Of a DNA stretch of 64,000 nt, positions 26,649 through 34,643 are shown piece after piece. A program made the translations under genes and the position numbers. This DNA comes from JAGVPT01 sp963717445. GTDB taxonomy: Bacteria > Bacteroidota > Ignavibacteria > UBA10030 > UBA8401. Positions within the stretch are counted from its first letter, which is position 1; every line of letters begins with the position of its first letter. The DNA is taken from assembly GCA_963717445.1 (NCBI GenBank), contig OY970334.1:3286001-3350000 (forward strand), written 5' to 3'. Below the pieces are notes generated by a model. It searched no databases. It saw only the letters and a list, made by a program, of their open reading frames with translations, and was not told the DNA's origin.

Positions 26649-26747
26649 GCTCGCCGGTTTTGACCGCTTGAATGACCACTATCTTCTTTGGCTCGGGCGT
26701 TAAAGCGCATAGTGGAGTTCTTCCGGGATGAACAGCCCGCGGTGAGC
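26649..26747 (+). promoter_or_regulatory. Predicted structured RNA leader before the cysteine-rich peptide gene
   Basis: Three nested or adjacent helices can form a three-way junction: GCTCGCC 26649-26655 with GGTGAGC 26741-26747 (one G-U pair), CCACTAT 26676-26682 with ATAGTGG 26709-26715, and CGGG with CCCG around ATGAACAG. It ends 42 bases before the peptide start. It could be a regulatory leader or a processing signal. It was found by eye; no covariation is available. Confidence 0.4.
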
Positions 26748-26789
26748 AGGAATTAACTAACCAACGAAACAATCAATCATGGGGGAGTT

Positions 26790-27008
26790 ATGAGAAAAGC
26801 AATCTCGTTGTTGATGGTGTTTTTAGTGATGTTGACATTGCTCGGGCCTGTCAGCGTTCAGCCGAAAATGTCAGCTCAGCTTGATTCGAATGAAATGGTC
26901 CAAATCACCGGGGGTAAAACGGGCTGTGCCGCTTTCGGGGGTATAGCGTGTTGCTGTGTGGATCTTTGGATAACCCAGCTTTGTTTGTGCATGTCATATC
27001 CGTACTAG
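26790..27008 (+). CDS. Small cysteine-rich secreted peptide with double-glycine leader site
   Basis: 72 aa. Residues 4-24 are a hydrophobic signal or membrane segment. Then comes LDSNEMVQITGG, which resembles the L-S-x-x-E-L-x-x-I-x-G-G leader ends of bacteriocin-type peptides. Cleavage after G42 would release a 30-residue peptide with six cysteines (C46, C54, C55, C56, C65, C67) and a YPY end. GGGGGAG precedes the ATG. The C39-like protease and TlpA-like gene upstream, and the MauE-like gene downstream, suggest processing and disulfide formation in the periplasm. Bacteriocin, signalling peptide and small redox subunit are all possible. Confidence 0.7.
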   Translation: MRKAISLLMVFLVMLTLLGPVSVQPKMSAQLDSNEMVQITGGKTGCAAFGGIACCCVDLWITQLCLCMSYPY

Positions 27009-27017
27009 CTTGAACAT

Positions 27018-27051
27018 TGCCGCCCTCCCGCGTTAAACGGAGAGGGCGGCA
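27018..27051 (+). terminator. Strong hairpin after the peptide gene
   Basis: A ten-base GC-rich stem (TGCCGCCCTC / GAGGGCGGCA) continues through CCG/CGG with a bulged A to a small loop. It lies ten bases after the stop. A-rich rather than T-rich sequence follows, so it may stabilise the upstream message or attenuate read-through rather than fully terminate. Confidence 0.6.
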
Positions 27052-27130
27052 AAATATTTAGCGTGATGATGAAACACGGTATATCGGCAGCTTCCTCGAA
27101 TGAAGCTCACTCGAACCACGGGGGGAAAAT

Positions 27131-27640
27131 ATGAATTTTGACAGGAGAATATCAAGGAAGGCGTTTTGTTTTGGATTCTTTGCCTTTATTTCTATATCAA
27201 AGTGTCAAATACCTGCGTCGGGATCCGACCTGCCGGCGCTTTCAACCGTTCAATGGGGAATGAATATGCGGGAAGTAGAAGATCGTATACATCGGGACGT
27301 AGAGGTGTTGGGCGACACGGCTCTTGCGTTTCAGGATTCATTGATGAATACGAATGTTCATGTGATGCTGACATTCGGAGAAGCCGACACTGAGAAGGGA
27401 TTGCGATTTGTGGAAATTCAATTTGATGAGAAAAATGCGGAAAAGCTGCGCGCCTATCTCAAGGCCAGATACGGAGAAAAGTACAAAACGGAAAAGAAAA
27501 AAACGGCAAAGCTTTTTTTTACCGTAAATCTTGAAGCGTCAAAATGGCTTTTGAAAAATGAGAGCGTAATCATGATTGTATTTTCACAGGGTGATCAGAT
27601 ATTGGCTATCAGTCTCCTCTATAAAAGGAAAGGGAAATGA
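27131..27640 (+). CDS. Secreted hypothetical protein in the peptide cluster
   Basis: 169 aa. An N-terminal hydrophobic stretch (KAFCFGFFAFISISKC) looks like a signal peptide. The mature part begins near LSTVQWGMNMREVEDRI and has a mixed alpha/beta pattern (VHVMLTFGEAD, LRFVEIQFDEKNAEKLRAYL, ESVIMIVFSQGDQILAISLLY). I do not recognise the family. GGGGGAAA lies just before the ATG, a ribosome binding site like that of the peptide gene upstream. Confidence 0.72.
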   Translation: MNFDRRISRKAFCFGFFAFISISKCQIPASGSDLPALSTVQWGMNMREVEDRIHRDVEVLGDTALAFQDSLMNTNVHVMLTFGEADTEKGLRFVEIQFDEKNAEKLRAYLKARYGEKYKTEKKKTAKLFFTVNLEASKWLLKNESVIMIVFSQGDQILAISLLYKRKGK

Positions 27641-27691
27641 TGTTTGTGAATTTCTTGGGCATACTTTAAATCAATTCTAGCGGGGGATTTT

Positions 27692-28342
27692 ATGCGGAAT
27701 TCATTTGCAGTGTTGTTATCGAAGGACATTTTCGAACGAATAGAATCAGAACCGATTTGGAAAGCTCCATTTTTCACTGTCGTTGCGGGAACGAGTTTGT
27801 TGACATGGCTGAAGAGCTGCTGGAGAGGCACATCATTTGTTGCCGATTTCACCGTCCTTGGCGGTGCTTTCGTTTCGATGTCTGTTTGCCTTTTCGTGCT
27901 GTGGTCGGTCTTGGCTCTGCTGTTGTACTTCTTCTCATCATTATTCAATCCTCAAAAAAGGATTAACTATAGAACCATGTTTTCACTTGTCTCCCTTTGC
28001 GGAATTATCTTTTTAATCGGCGAAATGATAAATTTCATTCTCATGCGGCTGCAGATAATGAAAATGAATTCTTATATCTTACATAACCGATTTCCGATCG
28101 GCCTCGACCTATTCTTGATCGGCCGGCATCCAAGCCTCCCTTTCGCTATTTTCCTTTATAGCATTAACCCTGTGATCATTTGGTACTTTGCGACGTTATC
28201 GTTTGGACTGAATAGTATCACCGGGATGAGTAAAAATACTGCAAGGTTTACGGCGTTGTCAATTTGGGCGATCGGAGTCGGCTCCGTTGCCCTTATTGCT
28301 TCCTTCTTGGGCGGAACGACCATTGGCATCAGGTTGGGATGA
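27692..28342 (+). CDS. Yip1-like integral membrane protein
   Basis: 216 aa with about five hydrophobic segments. The layout (FERIESEPIWKAPFFTVV start, GGAFVSMSVCLFVLWSVLALLLYFFSSLF, YRTMFSLVSLCGIIFLIGEMI) resembles bacterial Yip1/DUF1282-type proteins, which are of unknown function. GCGGGGGA precedes the ATG. Only six bases separate it from the MauE-like gene, so they are likely cotranslated. Confidence 0.7.
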   Translation: MRNSFAVLLSKDIFERIESEPIWKAPFFTVVAGTSLLTWLKSCWRGTSFVADFTVLGGAFVSMSVCLFVLWSVLALLLYFFSSLFNPQKRINYRTMFSLVSLCGIIFLIGEMINFILMRLQIMKMNSYILHNRFPIGLDLFLIGRHPSLPFAIFLYSINPVIIWYFATLSFGLNSITGMSKNTARFTALSIWAIGVGSVALIASFLGGTTIGIRLG

Positions 28343-28348
28343 ACGTCT

Positions 28349-28795
28349 ATGAGTATGCTAAGAAAGAATTTTTTCGCCTTGTCGCTGCGTCTCGTCCTCG
28401 GAAGTCTGATGATTTTTGCAGGATGTAGTAAGTTATTTGATCTTCGGTCTTTTTTGATTACCGTTCAACGGCTGGACCTTCTTCCTTCATGGATGATTTT
28501 GCCCGTGATGATCCTGATTGTACAAAGTGAAATCTGGTTGGGGATGGCTCTCGTTGTCGGTTTTCGGACAAAGATAATTGCCACTCTGCTGGCCGCGCTC
28601 GTTTCATTATTTATCATTGTTATTGCTATTGCTCTTGTTCGGGGAACGGATGGTGATTGCGGGTGCTTTGGATCGATCGATTCGGAACAATTAGGGTTTG
28701 GTGTCATCATACGCGATACACTCATTCTGAGCGGCTGTCTTTGGCTCTCATTTCAAAAAGAGCTAAATGTCTCTGCTCACCAAATAAGCAAATAA
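28349..28795 (+). CDS. MauE/DoxX-family membrane protein
   Basis: 148 aa with four membrane helices and the cysteine pair C104-x-C106 in DGDCGCFGS, the hallmark of MauE-type proteins. MauE works with MauD in making the disulfide-rich small subunit of methylamine dehydrogenase, and related proteins occur with other disulfide systems. Here a MauD/TlpA-like protein and a six-cysteine peptide are encoded 1.3-3 kb upstream, supporting a shared role in disulfide handling. No methylamine dehydrogenase genes are present. Confidence 0.85.
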   Translation: MSMLRKNFFALSLRLVLGSLMIFAGCSKLFDLRSFLITVQRLDLLPSWMILPVMILIVQSEIWLGMALVVGFRTKIIATLLAALVSLFIIVIAIALVRGTDGDCGCFGSIDSEQLGFGVIIRDTLILSGCLWLSFQKELNVSAHQISK

Positions 28796-28796
28796 G

Positions 28797-28900
28797 GTCA
28801 TCACGCGAAGGCGCAAAGCCGCGTACGTTTTACTTTTTATATATTTCGCGCCTTGGCGGCTCTGCGTGAGACAGGCTTTCCTGACTTTTCAGAAGGCTCT
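28797..28900. repeat. Palindromic cgcaaag-type repeat, copy 2
   Basis: The arms TCACGCGAAGGCGCAAAGCC and CGCGCCTTGGCGGCTCTGCG, followed by GAGACAGG and the right end TTTTCAGAAGGCTCT, match the element at 11937-12057. The remainder up to moeA (28901-29143) shows nothing recognisable. Confidence 0.65.
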
Positions 28901-29143
28901 ATTCTCAAATGCAAATTTTTATCGGATGGGGAGATCTGTATTCTGGTCGTGGAAAATCGAATGGTACCGTGATTTCCTTCTAAAAACCTGGGACGGTGTC
29001 GGACTTTGCGTTTCTGCAATGGCCGGAGTTACGGCACCGCTTTTCAAAATGTACCGACAAGATCATTCTTAAAGCTTGTTTTTTCCTCCTGAATCAACTA
29101 TCATTTGATAGAAATATCTCGTTCTGAAAAATGAAAAATCTCC

Positions 29144-30367
29144 ATGCTCACGTTTGACGAAGCATTAGAAAAGATATTGAAGCATGTGCGGCGTTTGTTG
29201 CCGGTGAAACTTCCCATCGGCAAATCGCTCGGGTTCGTTCTCGCCGAAGAGATAAGAGCGAAAGAGCCAATTCCGCTTTTTGATTCATCTTCCGTCGACG
29301 GATTTGCCGTCCGCGTTCAGGATATTAGCGGTGCATCGGAGGAACATCCGGTGCTCCTGGCTATGCAATCGACAGTTTCCGCCGGATTGGGCCGGCCTCA
29401 ATTGTTGAAACCGTTTCATACGATAAAAATAATGACCGGCGCACTTCTTCCCCAAAAAACCGGCGCAGTCGTTATGAAAGAATTTGTCAAAGCAAAAGGA
29501 GATGCGATTGTCTTCACATCGCGAATAAAGGAAGGCGCCGGCCTTCGGCGGCGTGGAGAAGAATTTAGTAAGGGAGAAATTGTTTTCCCCAAAGGGACCG
29601 TCGTGACTCCCCCCGTTATCGGGATGTGCGCCACGCTTGGCTTCGCATCGGTGAAAGTGTATCAGAAGCCTCGTGTTGCACTCGTCATTACCGGGAATGA
29701 GCTTCGATCCCTTTCGGCCAGATTGCGCCAAGGACAGATTCGCGATTCGAATTCGTACACTCTGACGGCTGCATTGAAATCAGCAGGTATTTCTCTACTC
29801 CTCATACTTCACGCACCCGACAACAAAAAACAAATCTCAAAAGCTTTCGCGCGCGCGTTAAAGAAAGCCGACGTAATTATTTCAGCCGGGGGGATTTCTG
29901 TGGGGGATTTTGACTATGTCAAACAAGCTCTTAACGACCTCAGGGTGAAAACGATTTTTTGGAGAGTAGCTATGAAACCTGGAAAGCCAAATTATTTCGG
30001 GACGAGAGGGAAAAAACTTGTCTTTGGCTTGCCGGGAAATCCTGTCTCTGCTCTGGTCTCTCTTGAAACATTGGTGATGCCCGCTCTCCGGAAAATGATG
30101 GGGATTCCTTTTTCTGAAGGATTGGTTTATCCCGCGGTGATCGAGTCCGATTTGAAAAGGAGCGGTGGTCGAATAGAATTTATCAGAGCTTTTGCCTTTC
30201 GCTCACTAGATGGACAATTGACAGTGAGACCGGCTATTGGTCAGGGATCTCACATGGTGGGCGGTCTTGCACAAGCAAATTGCCTTATCGTTGTCCCGAA
30301 AGAAAACGAGAGTATAAGCAAAGGGGATACTGTATCAATCCGATTTCTTTCATGGAATCGAATGTGA
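29144..30367 (+). CDS. moeA: Molybdopterin molybdenumtransferase
   Basis: 407 aa, usual length. It inserts molybdate into adenylylated molybdopterin in the last step of molybdenum cofactor synthesis. The family motifs are present: DSSSVDGFAV, IMTGALLP, a central MoaB-like domain with VITGNELR, SAGGISVGDFDYVK, FGLPGNPVSALV and the C-terminal MoeA domain IV (GQGSHMVGGLAQANCL). It complements moaCB at 23786. No molybdoenzyme is encoded in this window, although the polyferredoxin and multihaem genes nearby could feed one elsewhere. Confidence 0.95.
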   Translation: MLTFDEALEKILKHVRRLLPVKLPIGKSLGFVLAEEIRAKEPIPLFDSSSVDGFAVRVQDISGASEEHPVLLAMQSTVSAGLGRPQLLKPFHTIKIMTGALLPQKTGAVVMKEFVKAKGDAIVFTSRIKEGAGLRRRGEEFSKGEIVFPKGTVVTPPVIGMCATLGFASVKVYQKPRVALVITGNELRSLSARLRQGQIRDSNSYTLTAALKSAGISLLLILHAPDNKKQISKAFARALKKADVIISAGGISVGDFDYVKQALNDLRVKTIFWRVAMKPGKPNYFGTRGKKLVFGLPGNPVSALVSLETLVMPALRKMMGIPFSEGLVYPAVIESDLKRSGGRIEFIRAFAFRSLDGQLTVRPAIGQGSHMVGGLAQANCLIVVPKENESISKGDTVSIRFLSWNRM

Positions 30368-30612
30368 CTTCATTCCGTCTATCTGCAAGCTCCTACTTCT
30401 TCTCTCCATTGATGCTGTAAGACAGATTATTACTCTCATTAATGAGAAAATCCCCGCTTTTTTTTGATTTTTGTAAAAAAGCGGAGAGCGTTGTTTCTTT
30501 CAACACTCCACAAGGCATTAAAACAAATTGCTTTAAAGGAGATTTTCGGAAAGTCTTGGTGGCATAATAGTTGAGAAGGATTGTTCCATGCGTTACGAAT
30601 CGCAGGATTTAT

Positions 30613-31065
30613 ATGCTAACGCCGAATACAATCTTATTAAAGAGTTCAATGAAGCGCGCCGGGAAGAAAACGATTTCGGGAGAGAAGAAAAACATTCTCC
30701 TTCACTCTGCGGACAAGGATTTGACGAAGAGTCTTTCGATTCTTTTGCAGGATCAGTACGGGATTGTTGCGACAGAGACGGTTGAGGAGCTTGCGCTTCA
30801 AAGAAATAACAAATGCATTTCTTTGCTTGTTGTCGACCTCGAACGTTCGATCCCCGCATTGCTTGCGGAATTCGAACAACGGCGACTCGAAAACCCTCAT
30901 GTCCCTATTATAGTCCTTTATGCTTTCCGGCAAGGCCAGCCGGAATGGGAAAAGAAAATCCGGCAGCTTGCCAGCCAGGTCTTCTATAAGCCTGTCCAAA
31001 TTGAACAAGTTTTGGAAGCAATTTCTGCCGAAGAGAAATTGCATAAAGAGCTGGAAAAAAGGTAG
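30613..31065 (+). CDS. Degenerate receiver-like protein
   Basis: 150 aa from ATG 30613 (AGGA six bases upstream); TTG 30571 and ATG 30649 are alternatives. The fold pattern of a CheY receiver is visible (NILLHSADKD, LLVVDLE, PIIVLYAFRQG, VFYKPVQIEQVLEAI). The phospho-site Asp and the Lys are kept, but the acidic pair is replaced by Ser-Ala and the Thr by Tyr, so normal phosphorylation is doubtful. A better-placed ribosome binding site and ATG (30588) lead into another frame of 65 codons, so the true start is unsettled or the gene is frameshifted. Confidence 0.6.
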   Translation: MLTPNTILLKSSMKRAGKKTISGEKKNILLHSADKDLTKSLSILLQDQYGIVATETVEELALQRNNKCISLLVVDLERSIPALLAEFEQRRLENPHVPIIVLYAFRQGQPEWEKKIRQLASQVFYKPVQIEQVLEAISAEEKLHKELEKR

Positions 31066-31102
31066 GCCCCCCTAGTGCGTTGAAATCCCGCAGGCTGTCT
31101 TG

Positions 31103-31233
31103 AGTAGTGGTACACTTTCGAAGTAAATGTCATTCCGGCGAAAGCCGGAATCCATTCAATTAGGTCTGGATGCCCGCTTTCGCGGGCATGACAATTACTT
31201 TTTTATCTTGAATACTCAAAGTAGCCAACTACC
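31103..31233. mobile_element. MITE-like element, copy A
   Basis: The ends AGTAGTGG and CAACTACC are near-perfect inverted repeats. Flanks CTGTCTTG and ATGTCTTG match at seven of eight bases, a target-site duplication. Inside are two hairpins (ATTCCGGCGAAAGCCGGAAT; TGCCCGCTTTCGCGGGCA). The interior is over 90 percent identical to copy B at 34513. Confidence 0.85.
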
Positions 31234-31305
31234 ATGTCTTGAAAAAGTTTGACTTCGTTCGAACAAGTTGGTAACTTTTTCATACTTATCAACGAGAGAT
31301 AGGCT

Positions 31306-31701
31306 ATGAAAATTGCCACGATGATGTTTCTTGTGGTTTTCAGCAGAGCGGCTACTACAGCGCAGGAACTCAACAAATTCCAATCCACCGATACACTCAT
31401 TCCGAAGAGCTTGGTTTTTCCCGGTTCCCAAAATTCTCTCAAGAGCTTTTCATTACTTCCCCATCTACGACTTGCTGACGTCGAAATTACTCGCGAATTT
31501 CCAACCAGTTCGTTCGGTAATGCCCTGCTGTCGGAACCCCCCGTCGCGGAGAAGCGGGCTGATTTTTCCTGGCAGATGGGTTTCACTCGAAAAAACGATG
31601 ACCCTCTTGAAGCGCTCCGAATGATGCTTGGCGCCGTCGAAGCCGGCGGGGCATCGTACCTTGCCTATCGACACATTTCGAAGTACGGTTTCCTGAAATA
31701 G
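31306..31701 (+). CDS. Small secreted hypothetical protein
   Basis: 131 aa. A signal-peptide-like start (MKIATMMFLVVFSRAATTAQ) precedes a short region without known motif (LPHLRLADVEITREFPTSSFG, then FSWQMGFTRKNDDPLEALR). The C-terminus has GAVEAGGASYLAYRHISKYG, a weakly hydrophobic helix. GAGAGATAGG upstream may serve as ribosome binding site. It lies alone between a MITE and the convergent polyferredoxin gene. Function unknown. Confidence 0.6.
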   Translation: MKIATMMFLVVFSRAATTAQELNKFQSTDTLIPKSLVFPGSQNSLKSFSLLPHLRLADVEITREFPTSSFGNALLSEPPVAEKRADFSWQMGFTRKNDDPLEALRMMLGAVEAGGASYLAYRHISKYGFLK

Positions 31702-31778
31702 CTTGCTGTAACTGCCGGATTTACACGAACAGAAGAGATCCCGCTTTATATGCGGGATTTATTATTGAGGGTTGTTTC

Positions 31779-33317
31779 TCAGAACGGAAATTCCTGCTGT
31801 GTTGAAACCGGCGAAGGGAGTTTCGTTTCTTCTCGTTTCTTCGCGACGCCATGGACGGAATTCGATTGCACGAAAATAGCTTTGCGGGGCGTTACCGGGC
31901 ACGCGTGCTCACACGCGCCGCAGCCGACACAATACTGGTTGTCTACTTCAGGAATAAAGAGCTTGCCGTACGGCACCATCCTCACAGCTTTTGTCGGGCA
32001 GTGTTCGGAACATGCGCCGCAATCGGTCTTCTTCGTTTCAACAATGCAATCTTCTTTTACAAAATGTGTTTTACCAATCTGAAGTAATTTCTTTTCCTCG
32101 CGCAGGATCGGTTGAATTGCGCCGGTGGGGCATACTTGGCCGCAAAGAGTGCAATCGAAATTGCAGTAATTAACAGAATAGTCCATTCGTGGCTGCATCA
32201 CACCGGCTATCCCGAATTCAAAAAAAGATGGCTGTAACACATGCGTCGGGCAGGTGCTCACGCAGAGATGACAAGCTGTACAACGGCTCGTGAATCGGCG
32301 TATGCTCCGTCCACCGGGGGCAACAACGGGTGTTCTTCGTGATTCCTCAAACGTTGGATTCTCTGAAGGCGACGGTTGTTTCATTCCAACAAACATCAGA
32401 ATTCCGGATGATGCGGCGGCAAGAACCACTCTTCGCCCGGCATCGACCGGCGGTTGCTGTGGTGGCTTGGCTTTCCCGTATGTGTACTTCATCCCGACTG
32501 TCGGGCATGAACTGAGGCAATCGAAGCAGCCGACACATGCCGCGAAATCAATCTGCCGCTTCTTACTGTCGATACACCGTGCACGACAAACACGTTCGCA
32601 TAATCCGCAATCGATGCATTGTTCGTTTTGGATTGTTATTCGAAATATCGCAAAACGCGAAAACAGGCTCAGAACTCCGCCGACGGGGCACAACGTGTTG
32701 CAGAAAAATCTCCCATAGTAATACGAGAGCCAAAACAAGCCTGCAAAAAAAATAATTGATGCGGCAACAACTGAAACGGCAAGCCCTTTGAGCGGAATTT
32801 CATAGAGGAAAAACACCTGGTGTTTTGTGAGAATAAGCGCCGCAGCATTGTTAAGAAGAAAAAAGAGCGGGCGAACAATGTTTGAGAGGATTCTGCCGAA
32901 GCTGCTGAAAGGCTCGAAAAAATTCAGGATGAAAAGACTCCCGCATAGAGCGGTGGCAATGATGATGAGAGAAATTCCATAATGGAGTGCGTAGTGCGGC
33001 GTTTTATACGGAAACTTTCGGTGCTTAAAATTTCTTTTCGCGGTCCAGATGAAAATATCTTGGAGTGTTCCCAACGGACAGAGGTGAGAGCAATAGATTC
33101 TTCCGGCCAACAGCGTTGCCGCCAAGACGATGCCGACTCCGATCAGGGCGGTCCCCGATCCACCGAGAACATGGATGATCGCTGGCCCTGCTTGCAGCGA
33201 AAGAATTGAAGAAATAAAGACTGGTGGTACAAGGTTGGCGAAATCTAAAAAGAAAATTGTCGTCAGAAGCATCGACAGCGTTGCGACACCCCATCGGATA
33301 ATCCTGAGATAGCGCAC
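31779..33317 (-). CDS. NapH-like membrane polyferredoxin with multiple 4Fe-4S clusters
   Basis: 512 aa. The N-terminal half has about five membrane helices with two NapH-type motifs (CSHLCPLG, CNTLCPVGG). The cytoplasmic half carries several cluster motifs (CIDCGLCERVC, CVGCFDCLSSCP, CTACHLCVSTCP, CTLCGQVCP, CGACSEHCP, CVGCGACEHACP), enough for about six [4Fe-4S] clusters. Such proteins pass electrons between the quinone pool, ferredoxin and partner enzymes. The start lies two bases after the stop of the DUF362 gene, so the two are translationally coupled. Confidence 0.88.
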   Translation of the reverse strand: MRYLRIIRWGVATLSMLLTTIFFLDFANLVPPVFISSILSLQAGPAIIHVLGGSGTALIGVGIVLAATLLAGRIYCSHLCPLGTLQDIFIWTAKRNFKHRKFPYKTPHYALHYGISLIIIATALCGSLFILNFFEPFSSFGRILSNIVRPLFFLLNNAAALILTKHQVFFLYEIPLKGLAVSVVAASIIFFAGLFWLSYYYGRFFCNTLCPVGGVLSLFSRFAIFRITIQNEQCIDCGLCERVCRARCIDSKKRQIDFAACVGCFDCLSSCPTVGMKYTYGKAKPPQQPPVDAGRRVVLAAASSGILMFVGMKQPSPSENPTFEESRRTPVVAPGGRSIRRFTSRCTACHLCVSTCPTHVLQPSFFEFGIAGVMQPRMDYSVNYCNFDCTLCGQVCPTGAIQPILREEKKLLQIGKTHFVKEDCIVETKKTDCGACSEHCPTKAVRMVPYGKLFIPEVDNQYCVGCGACEHACPVTPRKAIFVQSNSVHGVAKKREETKLPSPVSTQQEFPF

Positions 33318-33319
33318 GG

Positions 33320-34246
33320 TCAGAGGGAGATTCGTTTGATGTTAAGTTGGTCGAGGTTTGCGCGCCCGACTTTTTGCTGCGCGGCTATTTGAATGTATCG
33401 GATCTCGGACGGATCAATGCCGAACAACTTTGCCCCGGCAACGTCGATGGCGACGATGTCGGTTGAGATCAATTGCGCTTTCATCTTCACGATATCATCC
33501 TCCGAAACGCCGCGGGGCCCGTTGCGCTTCATGACATAATAGGCGTCGAGGATATTCAAGTCCGGTTTTCGATACGCCGCGAAATCAGCAATACATTGGT
33601 GGAGGTCGTTGGCATGCCATGCACGGCGGTCCCACACGGTTCCCATCAAATTTTTCATCGACATCGTCAGCCTGGCCGAGTCGTGGTCTTTCAGAATAGG
33701 GACGTTGATGAAGACGTCCGATTCGAGGATCAGCTCGTGCACTTTTGCCGTTGTCAAATTTTTTGCTCCGGGTATCGTTACATCGTGAAAATAGCCCTCC
33801 GTGTTTCCAGGCGCTATTTTTCCACCTGCGTCGGTTACGGCCAAAGCGATGCCGCTGTCTTTATAGGAGCGCTGCCAGTTGTCGCAGGTGTTGTCGAAGA
33901 CGACAACTTCTTTTGCCCCTGCCCCGATACATTGCCTGACAATTTCCGAAATCAATTTCGGATTGGTGTTCCCGCCCCGTTCAGGAGGAACGTCCCATCC
34001 TATGTTCGGCTTCACAACAACCTTTTGTCCTTTTTTGATGAATGATTTCATCCCGCCAAGGGCTTCCATTCCTTTGGTGAACATCGCATCCGGCTCGCCT
34101 CCTTTAACGGCCACAAGATCGAAGTTGCCGGTTGGCGTGCTTTCCCACATTGTGCCGCCGAACAATTTTAAATTTCCGAGAGTGGAGCTGGTACCTGCAA
34201 GAACTGAAATTCCTGCTGCGCGTAGAATAAATGACCTGCGATCCAT
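33320..34246 (-). CDS. Tat-exported DUF362 protein
   Basis: 308 aa. It begins MDRRSFILRAAG, a twin-arginine signal, so it is probably exported folded with a cofactor. The DUF362 domain (VVKPNIGWDVPPERGGNTNP, EVVVFDNTCDNW, INVPILKDHDSARLTMSMKNLMG) is complete. Family members are often linked with 4Fe-4S proteins; their reaction is not established. The polyferredoxin gene follows at once, and the two occur together in other anaerobes, suggesting a joint membrane redox module. Confidence 0.87.
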   Translation of the reverse strand: MDRRSFILRAAGISVLAGTSSTLGNLKLFGGTMWESTPTGNFDLVAVKGGEPDAMFTKGMEALGGMKSFIKKGQKVVVKPNIGWDVPPERGGNTNPKLISEIVRQCIGAGAKEVVVFDNTCDNWQRSYKDSGIALAVTDAGGKIAPGNTEGYFHDVTIPGAKNLTTAKVHELILESDVFINVPILKDHDSARLTMSMKNLMGTVWDRRAWHANDLHQCIADFAAYRKPDLNILDAYYVMKRNGPRGVSEDDIVKMKAQLISTDIVAIDVAGAKLFGIDPSEIRYIQIAAQQKVGRANLDQLNIKRISL

Positions 34247-34512
34247 TATTACCTCAATGTCTGTGCATAATGATTGACGGAATTGCTCAACGATAAGAGT
34301 GCAATTTTCCTGCCAGTTTTAGGCCTATGCGTCCTAAAAAAACAAATGCAATCGCTGAAATCTTTAATGGAAAGTCATGGGATTCCTATTTGCGCAGTGA
34401 GAAAGATCAGGATTTCGCATTCATGAGAAGAGGCAAGCGAATTCCATTAATTCTTCTTTGCGATTGACTTATGGATTATAGCTTTGGGATATTTTGCAAA
34501 ACCGCGATCATC
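34247..34512. other. Divergent intergenic region
   Basis: This is the upstream half of the 770-base gap between the minus-strand DUF362 operon and the plus-strand cytochrome operon. It should hold the promoter for the DUF362/polyferredoxin pair, but none is clear. The gap continues with MITE copy B and the sigma-54 site. A 69-codon frame at 34692-34901 has no coding support. Confidence 0.4.
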
Positions 34513-34643
34513 GGTAGTGGTACACTTTCAAAGTAAATGTCATTCCAGCGAAAGCCGGAATCCATGCAATTAGGTCTGGATGCCCGCTTTCGCGGGCATG
34601 ACAATTCATTTTTTATCTTGAATACTCAAAGTAGCCCACTACC
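34513..34643. mobile_element. MITE-like element, copy B
   Basis: Inverted ends GGTAGTGG and CCACTACC are flanked by a perfect 8-bp direct repeat, CGATCATC (34505-34512 and 34644-34651). The interior matches copy A with few changes. This is the clearest evidence of transposition in the family. Confidence 0.92.

Noticed and set aside
25555..28795. A methylamine dehydrogenase operon
   Set aside because: MauD- and MauE-like genes are present but no mauA or mauB, and the small peptide is far shorter than MauA.
28866..29072. 68-codon frame before moeA
   Set aside because: It begins inside a dispersed repeat and has no coding pattern.
30560..30574. TGGCAT-N5-TTGA, sigma-54-like
   Set aside because: The -12 GC is missing, and the site is only 14 bases from a possible start codon, so it is probably chance.
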